DNA of 64,000 bases from assembly GCA_023427985.1 (NCBI GenBank), contig JAEYZM010000016.1:1-64000 (forward strand), written 5' to 3'. A program made the position numbers and the translations under genes. The first letter of the stretch is position 1; each line of letters begins with the position of its first letter. Positions 36,543 through 45,285 of the stretch are shown piece after piece. The DNA comes from Bacteroidota bacterium. GTDB lineage: Bacteria; Bacteroidota; Bacteroidia; Sphingobacteriales; Sphingobacteriaceae. Below the pieces are notes generated by a model that was given only the letters and a program-made list of their open reading frames with translations, made no database searches and had not been told where the DNA came from.

Positions 36543-36569
36543 CATCGGCATAATTGATGAATGCCGATG
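36543..36569. repeat. Inverted pair of the TGCCGATG motif, hairpin
   Basis: CATCGGCAT and ATGCCGATG form a perfect 9-bp stem with loop AATTGATGA, 17 bp past the stop of the Mpo1-like gene. No T run follows. Both arms are copies of an 8-mer that is strongly over-represented in this window. Confidence 0.8.
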
Positions 36570-36585
36570 GTACCGTAACAGTAAA

Positions 36586-37077
36586 TTAATTTTCGCTTTG
36601 GTACGGAAGTCCGAGTTTTTTAAACACGAAATGTAATAACCAAATGGGACCAATTAATAAGAATTGTAGGTCTTTGAGAAATGAAGGTTTTTTACCTTCT
36701 ATTTTATGTCCCACAAATTGAAAAATCCATGCGGTTATAAAAATGATTACACATACTAACCATAGGGCAGGTCCACCGTTTTGCTCTAGATACTCTAATT
36801 GCACTATCAAAAAAGAGAACAAGCCTACCACCAATATCATAGCGAATGCGAGTATTGCCGATAAGCGCCAGTAATAATAAAGCGCAAAGGCAATCACGAT
36901 GGATGCAAAGTTGAAGTACGGATAAGGCTTCATGAATTCGGGCATCGGTATGGCCCAGATTAAACCTAATAGACTAAATACAATAGAGGGAACTGCAATC
37001 CAATGAATCAATTTATTGGTTGCGTTCTGATGACTCTCTGAGTACTCTGAGAATAGTTGGTCTAGTTTTGAAATCAT
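36586..37077 (-). CDS. Mpo1-like (DUF962) membrane protein
   Basis: The 163-residue protein matches DUF962/Mpo1: an N-terminal YSESHQNATNKLIHWIAVPS segment with the conserved His residues, several membrane helices and a second HKIEGKKPSFLKDLQFLLIGP segment that ends the family domain. Yeast Mpo1 is an iron-dependent dioxygenase that removes one carbon from 2-hydroxy fatty acids. Whether the bacterial members do this is not established. It is followed by an odd inverted repeat. Confidence 0.85.
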   Translation of the reverse strand: MISKLDQLFSEYSESHQNATNKLIHWIAVPSIVFSLLGLIWAIPMPEFMKPYPYFNFASIVIAFALYYYWRLSAILAFAMILVVGLFSFLIVQLEYLEQNGGPALWLVCVIIFITAWIFQFVGHKIEGKKPSFLKDLQFLLIGPIWLLHFVFKKLGLPYQSEN

Positions 37078-37196
37078 GATGATAGTATATTAGTAACTAG
37101 TAGCTAGTAGCTAGATGATAAAGTGCTATGGGTATGTGTTGTGCTAATATTTATTTTGCACCGCATATTCCTATTTTCTATTTACAATTTTCTAAG

Positions 37197-37226
37197 TACT
37201 AGTTACTAGATACTAGTTACTAGATA
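37197..37226 (+). repeat. 14-bp tandem repeat abutting the rny stop codon
   Basis: Two exact units of TACTAGTTACTAGA, then a partial third that runs into the rny TAG stop at 37227. Related CTAGTAGCTAG sequence lies at 37082-37114. Together they fill most of the 149-bp gap between the Mpo1-like gene and rny, and I see no gene there. Confidence 0.85.
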
Positions 37227-38783
37227 CTATTTAGCATAAGAAACCGAACGTGTCTCACGTATCACAGTAACTTTTACTTGTCCTGGATAAGTCATTTCCG
37301 TTTGAATTCTTTCTGCGATATCGAACGACAATGCTTCTGCTTGTTGATCGGTAATTTTTTCACTTTCTACAATGACACGCAATTCTCTACCTGCTTGTAT
37401 CGCAAATGTTTTCTCCACGCCTGGGTAAGAAAGCGCTAAGTCTTCCATTTCTTTCAAACGCTTGATATAACTTTCAACAACTTCCCTACGTGCACCAGGT
37501 CTCGCTCCCGATATTGCATCACAAGCTTGGATAATCGGAGAAAGTATGCTTGTCATTTCTATCTCGTCGTGGTGTGCGCCAATCGCATTACAAATTTCAG
37601 GATGCTCCTTATATTTCTCTGCCAATTGCATACCTAAGATTGCATGTGGCACCTCCGGATTGTCTTCAGATACCTTGCCGATGTCGTGCAATAATCCAGC
37701 TCTACGTGCCATCTTTACATTTAGTCCTAACTCTGCCGCCATAATTGCACAGAAGTTTGCAACCTCACGTGAATGTTGTAATAAGTTTTGACCATATGAC
37801 GAGCGATATTTCATACGCCCTACCATACGAATTAATTCAGGATGCAATCCATGGATGCCTAAATCAATTACCGTACGTTCACCGGTTTCAATAATTTCGT
37901 CTTCTAATTGTTTCTTTGTCTTTGCAACAACTTCTTCGATACGTGCAGGGTGTATACGCCCATCCGTTACCAATCGGTGTAAGGATAAACGTGCTAGTTC
38001 TCTACGTACCGGATCAAATCCTGAAAGAATAATTGCTTCAGGTGTATCATCAACAATAATCTCAATTCCAGTCGCTGCTTCTAAGGCTCTAATGTTTCTA
38101 CCTTCTCTACCAATAATTCTACCTTTCACCTCATCGCTCTCGATATTGAATACAGAAACAGTATTCTCAATAGCTGCTTCAGTTGCCGATCGTTGAATGG
38201 TCTGTATAACAATTTTCTTTGCTTCTTTCGATGCAGTCATTTTTGCATCTTCTACAATGTCTTTTATCATCGACATCGCATTGGTTCTTGCTTCGTCTTT
38301 TAATGCTTCTACCAATTGTTGCTTCGCTTCATCAACAGATAAACCAGAAATTTTTTCCAATTGCTTCACTTGTTGCTGATGCATTTGGTCGAGTTCCGCT
38401 TTCTTCTTGTCAACTATTTCAATTTGTCTGTTCAAATTCTGACGTTGCGTATCGAGCTCCTGTTCTTTGCGCTGATTGTTCTCAATCTTCTGACTTAAAG
38501 ATTGTTCTTTTTGTTTTATCGAATTTTCTTTTTGAGCAACCACTTGATTCTTTTGTTGAATCTCTTGTTCGTGCTCAGCCTTCATTTGCAAAAACTTTTC
38601 TTTTGCTTCTAAAAGCTTGTTTTTCTTCAGTAACTCTGCTTGAGATTCAGCCTCTTTGAGAATTTGTGCTGCTTTAGCCTTTGACTGTTGCTCATGATCT
38701 TGAATCCCCTTTTGAAGGACGAGCTTGGCTATTATAAAACCCAATACTAGGGCAACTAAACCTATTCCTATGTAAACTACCAT
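37227..38783 (-). CDS. rny: Ribonuclease Y
   Basis: The 518-residue endoribonuclease has one N-terminal membrane helix (IGIGLVALVLGFIIAKLVL) and a long coiled coil (about residues 28-160, rich in Gln, Lys and Glu). A KH domain (GRIIGREGRNIRALEAATGIE) and an HD domain with LLHDIGKV near residue 365 follow. It starts mRNA decay at the membrane. It lies 58 bp after zapA in the pheT-coil-zapA-rny group. Confidence 0.97.
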   Translation of the reverse strand: MVVYIGIGLVALVLGFIIAKLVLQKGIQDHEQQSKAKAAQILKEAESQAELLKKNKLLEAKEKFLQMKAEHEQEIQQKNQVVAQKENSIKQKEQSLSQKIENNQRKEQELDTQRQNLNRQIEIVDKKKAELDQMHQQQVKQLEKISGLSVDEAKQQLVEALKDEARTNAMSMIKDIVEDAKMTASKEAKKIVIQTIQRSATEAAIENTVSVFNIESDEVKGRIIGREGRNIRALEAATGIEIIVDDTPEAIILSGFDPVRRELARLSLHRLVTDGRIHPARIEEVVAKTKKQLEDEIIETGERTVIDLGIHGLHPELIRMVGRMKYRSSYGQNLLQHSREVANFCAIMAAELGLNVKMARRAGLLHDIGKVSEDNPEVPHAILGMQLAEKYKEHPEICNAIGAHHDEIEMTSILSPIIQACDAISGARPGARREVVESYIKRLKEMEDLALSYPGVEKTFAIQAGRELRVIVESEKITDQQAEALSFDIAERIQTEMTYPGQVKVTVIRETRSVSYAK

Positions 38784-38841
38784 TTTTCTATTTATTTAAT
38801 TATACTTTTTTGAGTACAATCAATTTAGAACGGCACAACCT

Positions 38842-39135
38842 CTATTGCTTGAATAGGTAATCACTTAGTTTTTTGTCAATGGCTTCAATTTTATCGGTAA
38901 AATCGAAGTTCATCTTCTTGTGATTCTTATCGAGATTCAAATGTTCAGTGGCAATCTGTAGAATGCACATGGAAAGCAAATCCTGTTTATCGCGCACGGC
39001 ATAGTTCTCTTGGAACTCCTTAATACGGTCATTAACCAGTTTAGCAGCTTTCCGAACGTTCTCCTCATCCTCACTATTTATTTTCAAAGGATAAACCCTG
39101 TCGGCAATATTAATTTTAATGGAAATTTCTCCCAT
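38842..39135 (-). CDS. zapA: Cell division protein ZapA
   Basis: The 97-residue protein has the ZapA head (ISIKINIADRVYPLKINSEDEENVRKAAKLVNDRIKEF, in parts) and a C-terminal helix for dimerisation. ZapA crosslinks FtsZ filaments. The coiled-coil gene directly upstream could encode its partner. Confidence 0.88.
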   Translation of the reverse strand: MGEISIKINIADRVYPLKINSEDEENVRKAAKLVNDRIKEFQENYAVRDKQDLLSMCILQIATEHLNLDKNHKKMNFDFTDKIEAIDKKLSDYLFKQ

Positions 39136-39158
39136 CGGTTATGTTTGTTCGCTATTGA

Positions 39159-39437
39159 TTACTTACTCAAAATAGCTATGCATTTATCTATTTCTCGCAC
39201 AAAATCGTTAATTTTCGTCTTAATGTCAAGTGTCTTCTCATTACTATCGGCCACACTTTTCGCTAATTTCAGTATTCTGTGCTTCTCTTCCAGCTCTTTA
39301 TATTGACTGGAAATTTCTTGTAATTTTTTTCGTAATTGCTCATTATCGCCCAATAAAAGCTCATTTTGCTCCTTTATTGCATCGCAATATTCTAGCAACA
39401 TGTCTACTTTTTTCTCTATGGTTTCTAATGTTTTCAA
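39159..39437 (-). CDS. Small coiled-coil protein, possible ZapB-like partner
   Basis: The 92-residue protein is predicted to be almost fully helical. It has heptad-like leucines and many Glu, Lys and Gln (LEYCDAIKEQNELLLGD, then NEQLRKKLQEI and YKELEEKHRILK). I recognise no domain. ZapB is a coiled coil that binds ZapA, and the position just before zapA fits such a role, but sequence similarity is only by composition. Its TTG start follows the pheT TAA directly; an ATG at 39399-39401 would drop 12 residues. Confidence 0.65.
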   Translation of the reverse strand: MKTLETIEKKVDMLLEYCDAIKEQNELLLGDNEQLRKKLQEISSQYKELEEKHRILKLAKSVADSNEKTLDIKTKINDFVREIDKCIAILSK

Positions 39438-41840
39438 TTAGCCTTTTCTTATCTCTGCCCCATGTTCTTTTTCAAAGCTATTGATCAATTTGTTCATCAC
39501 AGCATCAATAGTCTGATCTTGTAAGGTCTTTTCTTCATCCAACAATGTAAAGCTTAGTGCATATGATTTTTTACCTTCTGGTAATTTATCACCTTCATAC
39601 ACGTCAAACACATTCACAGCTTTCAATAATTTTTGCTCTGCTTGCAATGCTGTCTTTTTCAATGCCTCAAAACTCACTTCTTTATTCAGCAACATCGACA
39701 AATCTCTTCTTACTTCAGGATATTTGCTTGGCTCTTGGTAGGATTTTTTGCGTTTCTTCAATAAATCGAAGATCACTTCCATATTAATATCGGCCACAAA
39801 TACTTCTTGTTGAATATCAAATGCTTTTAATATTGCCTTATTGAGTGAAGATACTTTAATTATTTGATTTTTTCCATTTAATAAAGCGAATCCTTGTCCA
39901 AAATTCTCATCCAATACTTGAGATTTTAAATTTTGTATGCCCAATCGTATTAATAAATGGTCGATCACCGCTTTGATGTCGAAGAACTCCAATTTCCCCT
40001 CTTTTTCCTTCCAATGCTCATCAAATTTACTACCAGTCATAAACAAGCTAAGATGCGCCTGCTCATACCGCCTGCCATCATTGTTATGATAAGTCCTGCC
40101 CCATTCATACAATTTCAAATTTGGATTCTTTCTATTGATGTTGTAAGAAATTGCTTCCAATCCAGAGCTTATCATTTGATTTCTCAAGACTTGCAATTCA
40201 ATACTCAAAGGGTTCAATATTTCTACACTGTCTGCTTGTCCTAAAAGTTCATTGTTTTTTGCCGATGTGAGGGAGTTCGACATAATCTCACTAAAACCCT
40301 TACTGCTTAAGAATTCAGAAATACTTTCCTGAAGTCTATCCTCATCGGGTTTATTTTGAAACGATAAAGAAGACCTTAATTGCGATGGCATTTCAATGTT
40401 ATTGAATCCATAGATTCTTAAAACTTCCTCCACCAAATCACAAGGACGTGTAACATCGACCTTAGACAAAGGAACTTTTACAAGTAGTGAATGATCCTTT
40501 TCAGAGATTAATTTTATTCCGAGACTCAGTAAAATTTCCTTTATGGTTTCTTGTGGGATTGCTTTACCTATTAAACGTTGGGTATATTCTGTACTCAGCT
40601 CAATTTCTAGTGGTTCAATCGGATTCGGATAAACGTCTGTGATGCCCGATTCTGCTTGTCCGCCGGCAAGTTCCAATATCAACTCCACCGCATTAGAGGC
40701 TGCCTTGATACACATATCTGGATCGGTACCTCGTTCAAATCGGAAGGATGCATCTGTTTTTATCGATTGTGCTTTCGCCGATTTACGAACGACAGCAGCG
40801 TTAAAATATGCACACTCTAGGAATACATTTTTAGTATGTTCATTAATGCTACTTTCTATACCTCCAATTGCCCCAGCTATGCCCAATACTTTTTGTTCAT
40901 CGGCAATCACCAACTCGTTGTTTTTTAACTCACGTTTAACATGATCAAGAGTTTCAATTTGTTCCGATGCTTGAGCTCTTCGTACAATTATTTTATTAGA
41001 TGCTAATTTGTCGGCGTCATAGGCATGCATAGGCTGACCTAATCCATGACAGATATAATTGGTAATGTCTACGATATTATTGATGGGTTTCACTCCAATC
41101 AAGTTCAATTTATCTTGCAACCATTTTGGACTTTCCTTTACCTGCACATTTTGAATATATATTCCTGTGAATCGAGGACAGTCCTCATGATTTTCTAATT
41201 CAATTTGAATTTTGCCTTCTGAATGAACGGGTAACTTTTTGTATTCAGACTTCCTTAAATTTGTTTTGTAAATAGCTGCTAAATCTCTAGCAACACCTAA
41301 ATGTGAAGCAGCATCTGCTCTATTCGGAGTTAAGCCGATTTCAAAAATATAATCGGATTTCAATCCATAAAAATCTTTGAAAGCCATCCCAACTTTTGCA
41401 TCTGTTGGCAATACTTTAATTCCCTCATGAGAAGCCCCTAAACCTATCTCATCTTCGGCACAAATCATACCCTCTGAAAGTTCCGATCTTATTTTCGATT
41501 TGTTGATTTTAAATGGTTCTCCAGTTGTAGGATAAACCGTTGTGCCCACAGTAGCCACTATAACTTTTTGACCTGTAGCAACATTAGGAGCTCCACAAAC
41601 AATTTGCAAAAGCTCTGGCCCTCCAACATCAACTTTTGTGATTCGCAAACGATCGGCATTGGGGTGCTGATAACATTCTTTTACTTCTCCTATTACCAAT
41701 CCTTCTAAACCACCTTTTATTGTATCTATTTTCTCTAAAGATTCAACTTCCAACCCTACTGATGTGAGGGATTCGGAAATTTCATCTGCCGACTTATCTA
41801 ATTCAATAAACTCTTTTAGCCACTCGTACGATATTCTCAT
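39438..41840 (-). CDS. pheT: Phenylalanyl-tRNA synthetase beta subunit
   Basis: The 800-residue subunit has the N-terminal tRNA-binding OB domain (EVKECYQHPNADRLRITKVDVG) and the B3/B4 editing region (PRFTGIYIQNV, KPINNIVDITNYI). The B5 domain and the catalytic-like core (GFSEIMSNSLTSA) follow, then a C-terminal ferredoxin-fold anticodon-binding domain (YPEVRRDLSMLLNKEVSF). It pairs with PheS, which is not in this window. A TATTTTTG box (41866-41859) lies 19-26 bp upstream and may be its promoter. Confidence 0.98.
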   Translation of the reverse strand: MRISYEWLKEFIELDKSADEISESLTSVGLEVESLEKIDTIKGGLEGLVIGEVKECYQHPNADRLRITKVDVGGPELLQIVCGAPNVATGQKVIVATVGTTVYPTTGEPFKINKSKIRSELSEGMICAEDEIGLGASHEGIKVLPTDAKVGMAFKDFYGLKSDYIFEIGLTPNRADAASHLGVARDLAAIYKTNLRKSEYKKLPVHSEGKIQIELENHEDCPRFTGIYIQNVQVKESPKWLQDKLNLIGVKPINNIVDITNYICHGLGQPMHAYDADKLASNKIIVRRAQASEQIETLDHVKRELKNNELVIADEQKVLGIAGAIGGIESSINEHTKNVFLECAYFNAAVVRKSAKAQSIKTDASFRFERGTDPDMCIKAASNAVELILELAGGQAESGITDVYPNPIEPLEIELSTEYTQRLIGKAIPQETIKEILLSLGIKLISEKDHSLLVKVPLSKVDVTRPCDLVEEVLRIYGFNNIEMPSQLRSSLSFQNKPDEDRLQESISEFLSSKGFSEIMSNSLTSAKNNELLGQADSVEILNPLSIELQVLRNQMISSGLEAISYNINRKNPNLKLYEWGRTYHNNDGRRYEQAHLSLFMTGSKFDEHWKEKEGKLEFFDIKAVIDHLLIRLGIQNLKSQVLDENFGQGFALLNGKNQIIKVSSLNKAILKAFDIQQEVFVADINMEVIFDLLKKRKKSYQEPSKYPEVRRDLSMLLNKEVSFEALKKTALQAEQKLLKAVNVFDVYEGDKLPEGKKSYALSFTLLDEEKTLQDQTIDAVMNKLINSFEKEHGAEIRKG

Positions 41841-41898
41841 TGTCTATTTCAATTTGAGCAAAAATAAAAAAATATCGTATAGTATTTTGGGATTCCTT

Positions 41899-42600
41899 CT
41901 ATAGGACCCCATTTTCTTGAAAGCTATAATATTTATCGTCGGCCACTATCAAATGATCCAATAAACGAATGTCTAAATATTCGCAAGCCTGTTTGCATTT
42001 TCGTGTCATGGCAAGATCTTCTTCACTTGGGTATAAGTTTCCAGAGGGGTGGTTATGTGAAATGATGATTCCCGATGTGAGCATGTCGATAGCCGATTTC
42101 ATTAACAATCGAATATCTACCACTGTGCCATTGATTCCACCTCTACTCAAACATTTTTTAGCAATAATTCTATTCGCCCTATTTAAAAATAAGACCCAAA
42201 ATTCTTCGTGTTGTAAATCTTTATAAACACCTTCCAGCTCGTTGAATACATCTTTACTAGTATTCATTTGTGGTTTAAGCAAGCTTGATATTTCCTTTCT
42301 TCTCCGACCCAATTCCAAGGCAGCCATTATATTCAATGCTTTAGCTTCACCAATACCTTTAATTTTTTGTAAATCGATGGCCGACATTTTAGCCAACGTG
42401 CTCAAATCATTATTTGCATGAGCCAGGATTTTCTGTGCTAGGCCAATGGCCGATTCATTTCTGCTACCGCTACCCAATAATATCGCTAACAACTCGGCAT
42501 CAGTCAATGCATGCCTTCCTTTAATCATTAGCTTTTCACGTGGCCTATCTTCTTCTGCCCATACTTTTATGGAACCTAGGGGTGTATCGTACTCACTCAT
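41899..42600 (-). CDS. radC: RadC family JAB-domain protein
   Basis: The 233-residue protein has the N-terminal UPF0758 helix-hairpin-helix part (RPREKLMIKGRHALTDAELLAILLGSG, in pieces) and the JAB/MPN-like domain. The metal-binding HNHPSG motif and following ED pair (PSEEDLAMTRK) are intact. The family name comes from an old repair assignment that is no longer supported; its biochemical role is unclear. It lies between rpsT and pheT. Confidence 0.9.
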   Translation of the reverse strand: MSEYDTPLGSIKVWAEEDRPREKLMIKGRHALTDAELLAILLGSGSRNESAIGLAQKILAHANNDLSTLAKMSAIDLQKIKGIGEAKALNIMAALELGRRRKEISSLLKPQMNTSKDVFNELEGVYKDLQHEEFWVLFLNRANRIIAKKCLSRGGINGTVVDIRLLMKSAIDMLTSGIIISHNHPSGNLYPSEEDLAMTRKCKQACEYLDIRLLDHLIVADDKYYSFQENGVL

Positions 42601-42640
42601 CGTCCTAAAAATTAATTTAGTACAAGATAGGCTATAAACA

Positions 42641-42673
42641 CAAAAACCCGCATCCTAAGAATGCAGGTTTTTA
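42641..42673. terminator. Rho-independent terminator after rpsT
   Basis: AAAAACCCGCAT and ATGCAGGTTTTT pair with one C-A mismatch around loop CCTAAGA, flanked by A and T runs. On the minus strand it ends the rpsT transcript about 40 bp after the stop. Confidence 0.85.
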
Positions 42674-42711
42674 TATCAGTATTTTTTTAAATTAATTTGC
42701 TTTTAAGCGAA

Positions 42712-42966
42712 TTAACTTAATTTGTTAACGAACTTAGTCAATTTTGACTTATTGTTAGCAGCTTTATTCTTGTGAATAATGTTTTTCTTAGCTAATCTAT
42801 CTATCATAGATACTACTTTCTTCAATAAATCAGATGCTTCTGATTTTGTAGAAGTTGAACGTAATTTTTTGATAGCATTACGCGTAGTTTTCGCTTGATA
42901 TCTATTTCTTAATCTTTTAGCCGCGTTCGCTCTAATTCTTTTAATCGCTGATTTATGATTTGCCAT
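42712..42966 (-). CDS. rpsT: Ribosomal protein S20
   Basis: The 84-residue, very basic protein shows the S20 pattern: MANHKSAIKRIRANAAKRLRN at the start and a C-terminal helix pair (IDRLAKKNIIHKNKAANNKSKLTKFVN, in parts). It binds the bottom of the 16S rRNA body. It has its own promoter and terminator. Confidence 0.97.
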   Translation of the reverse strand: MANHKSAIKRIRANAAKRLRNRYQAKTTRNAIKKLRSTSTKSEASDLLKKVVSMIDRLAKKNIIHKNKAANNKSKLTKFVNKLS

Positions 42967-42995
42967 TGCTTAATATTTCAATTTCAAAAGGACTG

Positions 42996-43025
42996 CAAAT
43001 ATACGAGCCCTTTTTAAATTTCCAA
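42996..43025 (-). promoter_or_regulatory. Promoter of rpsT
   Basis: The minus strand reads TTTGG with TTG at 43025-43023, 19 bp, then TATATTTG (43003-42996). This is a close match to the Bacteroidota consensus. The predicted leader is about 25-30 nt. Confidence 0.72.
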
Positions 43026-43071
43026 AGTTAAATTTCAAAAAGAGCAAAATATCTTATCTTTAGCCTTAATT

Positions 43072-44046
43072 ATGCGCAAATATATCATTTTAACAGGAGT
43101 TTTAACTCTATTTATCATCTTTTTAGGACATTCTTGGGGCTTTTTTGCCCATAAAAGAGTGAATCGCTTGGCAGTTTTTACACTTCCAAAGGAGATGATT
43201 GGCTTTTATAAGAGCAATATCAATTATTTAACAGAACAAGCCGTGGCTCCGGACAAAAGGAGGTATTCCGATAAAACAGAAGCTCCTAAGCATTATTTAG
43301 ATGCCGACTTTTATGGAAGTAATCCATTTGATAGCATTCCTATGCGATGGGAGGATGCGGTCAAAAAATACACTGCCGATACCTTAAATGCATACGGCAC
43401 TGTACCTTGGAGAATTCAAGAACGATTTTATCAATTGGTAAATGCATTTAAAGAACGAGATTCGGCAAAAATCCTATTCTATTCAGCTGATTTAGGTCAT
43501 TATGTTGCCGATGCATGCGTACCCTTACATTCTACCCTGAATTATGACGGACAGCTTACTCAACAAAAAGGCATTCATAGTTTTTGGGAAAGTAGGCTAC
43601 CAGAATTATTTGCAGATCAATACAATTACTGGGTAGGTAAAGCAGAATATATTGATGACCCTTTGGCTTATTCTTTTGAGCTTCTTAAAGGAAGTTTCGT
43701 GGCAAAGGATTCGGTATTAGATTTTGAGAAAAAATTGAACGCAAGTTTTGATGCCGATAAGAAATATAGTTTTGAGCAACGCGGCTCAAAAAATGTTCAA
43801 GTATATTCAGAGGGATATTCAAAAGCTTACCACGATGCCTTAGATGGTATGGTAGAGCGAAGAATGAGAGTATCTATTAAAGCTGTGGGTAGCTACTGGT
43901 ATACGGCATGGGTAATGGCAGGTCAGCCCAATATGAAAAAGCTGATCAATAAAAATCAAAGTTCAGAGGAAAAGCTAAAAATTCAGAAAGAGATAGATGC
44001 ATATAAAAATGGAAAAGTATTGGGTAGAGAAATAGATATAGATTAA
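43072..44046 (+). CDS. Secreted zinc-dependent phospholipase C / S1-P1 nuclease-like protein
   Basis: The 324-residue protein begins with a signal or anchor segment, then SWGFFAHKRVN, where the Trp and His match the N-terminal zinc ligands of the phospholipase C/P1 nuclease superfamily. Further ligand candidates are in APKHYLDADFY, ADLGHYVADACVPLHST and GIHSFWESRLPELF, in the order expected for a three-zinc site. Substrate (phospholipid or nucleic acid) cannot be told. A TATCTTTA box lies 10 bp upstream (43055-43062). The TGCCGATG motif follows the TAA stop directly. Confidence 0.78.
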   Translation: MRKYIILTGVLTLFIIFLGHSWGFFAHKRVNRLAVFTLPKEMIGFYKSNINYLTEQAVAPDKRRYSDKTEAPKHYLDADFYGSNPFDSIPMRWEDAVKKYTADTLNAYGTVPWRIQERFYQLVNAFKERDSAKILFYSADLGHYVADACVPLHSTLNYDGQLTQQKGIHSFWESRLPELFADQYNYWVGKAEYIDDPLAYSFELLKGSFVAKDSVLDFEKKLNASFDADKKYSFEQRGSKNVQVYSEGYSKAYHDALDGMVERRMRVSIKAVGSYWYTAWVMAGQPNMKKLINKNQSSEEKLKIQKEIDAYKNGKVLGREIDID

Positions 44047-44062
44047 TGCCGATGTGTTGCAT

Positions 44063-44100
44063 AAAAAAAGCCTTTGTGAAAAATCGCAAAGGCTTTTTTT
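44063..44100. terminator. Bidirectional terminator between the PLC-like gene and dnaN
   Basis: AAAAAAAGCCTTTG and CAAAGGCTTTTTTT pair perfectly around a 10-nt loop, with A and T runs on both sides. It serves the convergent PLC-like (plus) and dnaN (minus) transcripts. Confidence 0.92.
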
Positions 44101-44117
44101 ATGTTATATTATTTCTA

Positions 44118-45242
44118 TTATGCGTAGCTATTTAACATTACTGGCATTACCAACATCAATACATCTTCGTTATTATCTGTATTTACAGGTAATAAGATTC
44201 CTGCTCTATTCGGTGTCGACATTTCTAGAACTACTTCATCGGTATTCAAATTACTTAACATTTCAATTAAGAATTTTGCATTGAAACCGATTTCAATATC
44301 CTCACCTTCATACTGACATCCTAGGCGTTCATGAGCTTCGTTAGAGAAATCCATGTCTTCCGCAGATATCTGTAATTCAGAACCTGAAATTTTCAAGCGA
44401 ACTTGATGCGTAGTCTTATTTGAAAAAATCGAAACACGTTTTAAACATGACAGTAATTGTGAACGATCAATCGTTAATTTATTGGGATTATTTACTGGAA
44501 TAACCGCTTCGTAATCAGGATATTTTTCGTCGATAAGTCGACATATCAAATTAACATTATTGAAAGAAAAAGAAGCGTTTGCATTATTGTATTCTACATT
44601 AATGCTCATGTCTTCAGTAGGCAAGGAAGATTTCAATAAATTCAATGCTTTCTTAGGTAAGATAAATGAGTTGCTCACATCAGCCTTAGCATCTCTCCTT
44701 CTGTATCTTACCAATTTATGAGCATCGGTAGCAACAAAGGTTAAATTTTCAGTCGACATTTGGCAATAAACACCTGTCATTGCAGGTCTCAATTCATCTG
44801 TACTCACTGCGAAAATTGTTTTAGCGATTGCTTCTGATAAAACTGAAGCTGAAATCATCACAGATGCCGCTTGGTCAATTTTTGGGATCTTTGGAAAATC
44901 TTCACCATTTTCTCCAACTAATTTGTATTTACCATCACCAGCAGTCATTTCAATTGCAAAATTCTCCTCATTAATACTAAAAGTAATAGGCTGCTCTGCT
45001 AAGGTTTTTAAGGTATCCAATAAGATTTTCGATGGTACGGCAATTTTACCATTTTCTTTAGCTTCAACAGCTAAAGATGTGGTCATTGTAGTTTGCAAGT
45101 CTGTTGCAGAAACTGTTAAATTTCCTGAATTTATTTCGAATAAAAAATTCTCAATAATTGGCAAAACAGTGTTGGTACTTAATGCCCCACTGATTACTTG
45201 CAATTGCTTTAGCAATGCCGATGATGAAACTATAAACTTCAT
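44118..45242 (-). CDS. dnaN: DNA polymerase III sliding clamp, beta subunit
   Basis: The 374-residue protein has the three-domain clamp sequence: MKFIVSSSALLKQLQVISGAL, the ATDLQTTM and ATDAHKLVRYRR segments and the C-terminal DEVVLEMSTPNRAGILLP and LMLVMPVMLN that form the peptide-binding groove. It encircles DNA and tethers polymerase. dnaA and gyrB are not beside it, so this is not an origin-type dnaA-dnaN locus. A TATATTTG box at 45280-45273 may be its own promoter. Confidence 0.98.
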   Translation of the reverse strand: MKFIVSSSALLKQLQVISGALSTNTVLPIIENFLFEINSGNLTVSATDLQTTMTTSLAVEAKENGKIAVPSKILLDTLKTLAEQPITFSINEENFAIEMTAGDGKYKLVGENGEDFPKIPKIDQAASVMISASVLSEAIAKTIFAVSTDELRPAMTGVYCQMSTENLTFVATDAHKLVRYRRRDAKADVSNSFILPKKALNLLKSSLPTEDMSINVEYNNANASFSFNNVNLICRLIDEKYPDYEAVIPVNNPNKLTIDRSQLLSCLKRVSIFSNKTTHQVRLKISGSELQISAEDMDFSNEAHERLGCQYEGEDIEIGFNAKFLIEMLSNLNTDEVVLEMSTPNRAGILLPVNTDNNEDVLMLVMPVMLNSYA

Positions 45243-45285
45243 AATCCTTTATCTCTTTTATTTAGTTCGTAGCAAATATATAATA

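Noticed and set aside
38784..38841. Possible 6S RNA next to zapA as in Gammaproteobacteria
   Set aside because: The gap to rny is only 58 bp and AT-rich, too short for a 6S RNA.
44118..45242. dnaN considered as a marker of the replication origin
   Set aside because: No dnaA, recF or gyrB lies near, and I found no DnaA-box cluster in the flanking gaps.
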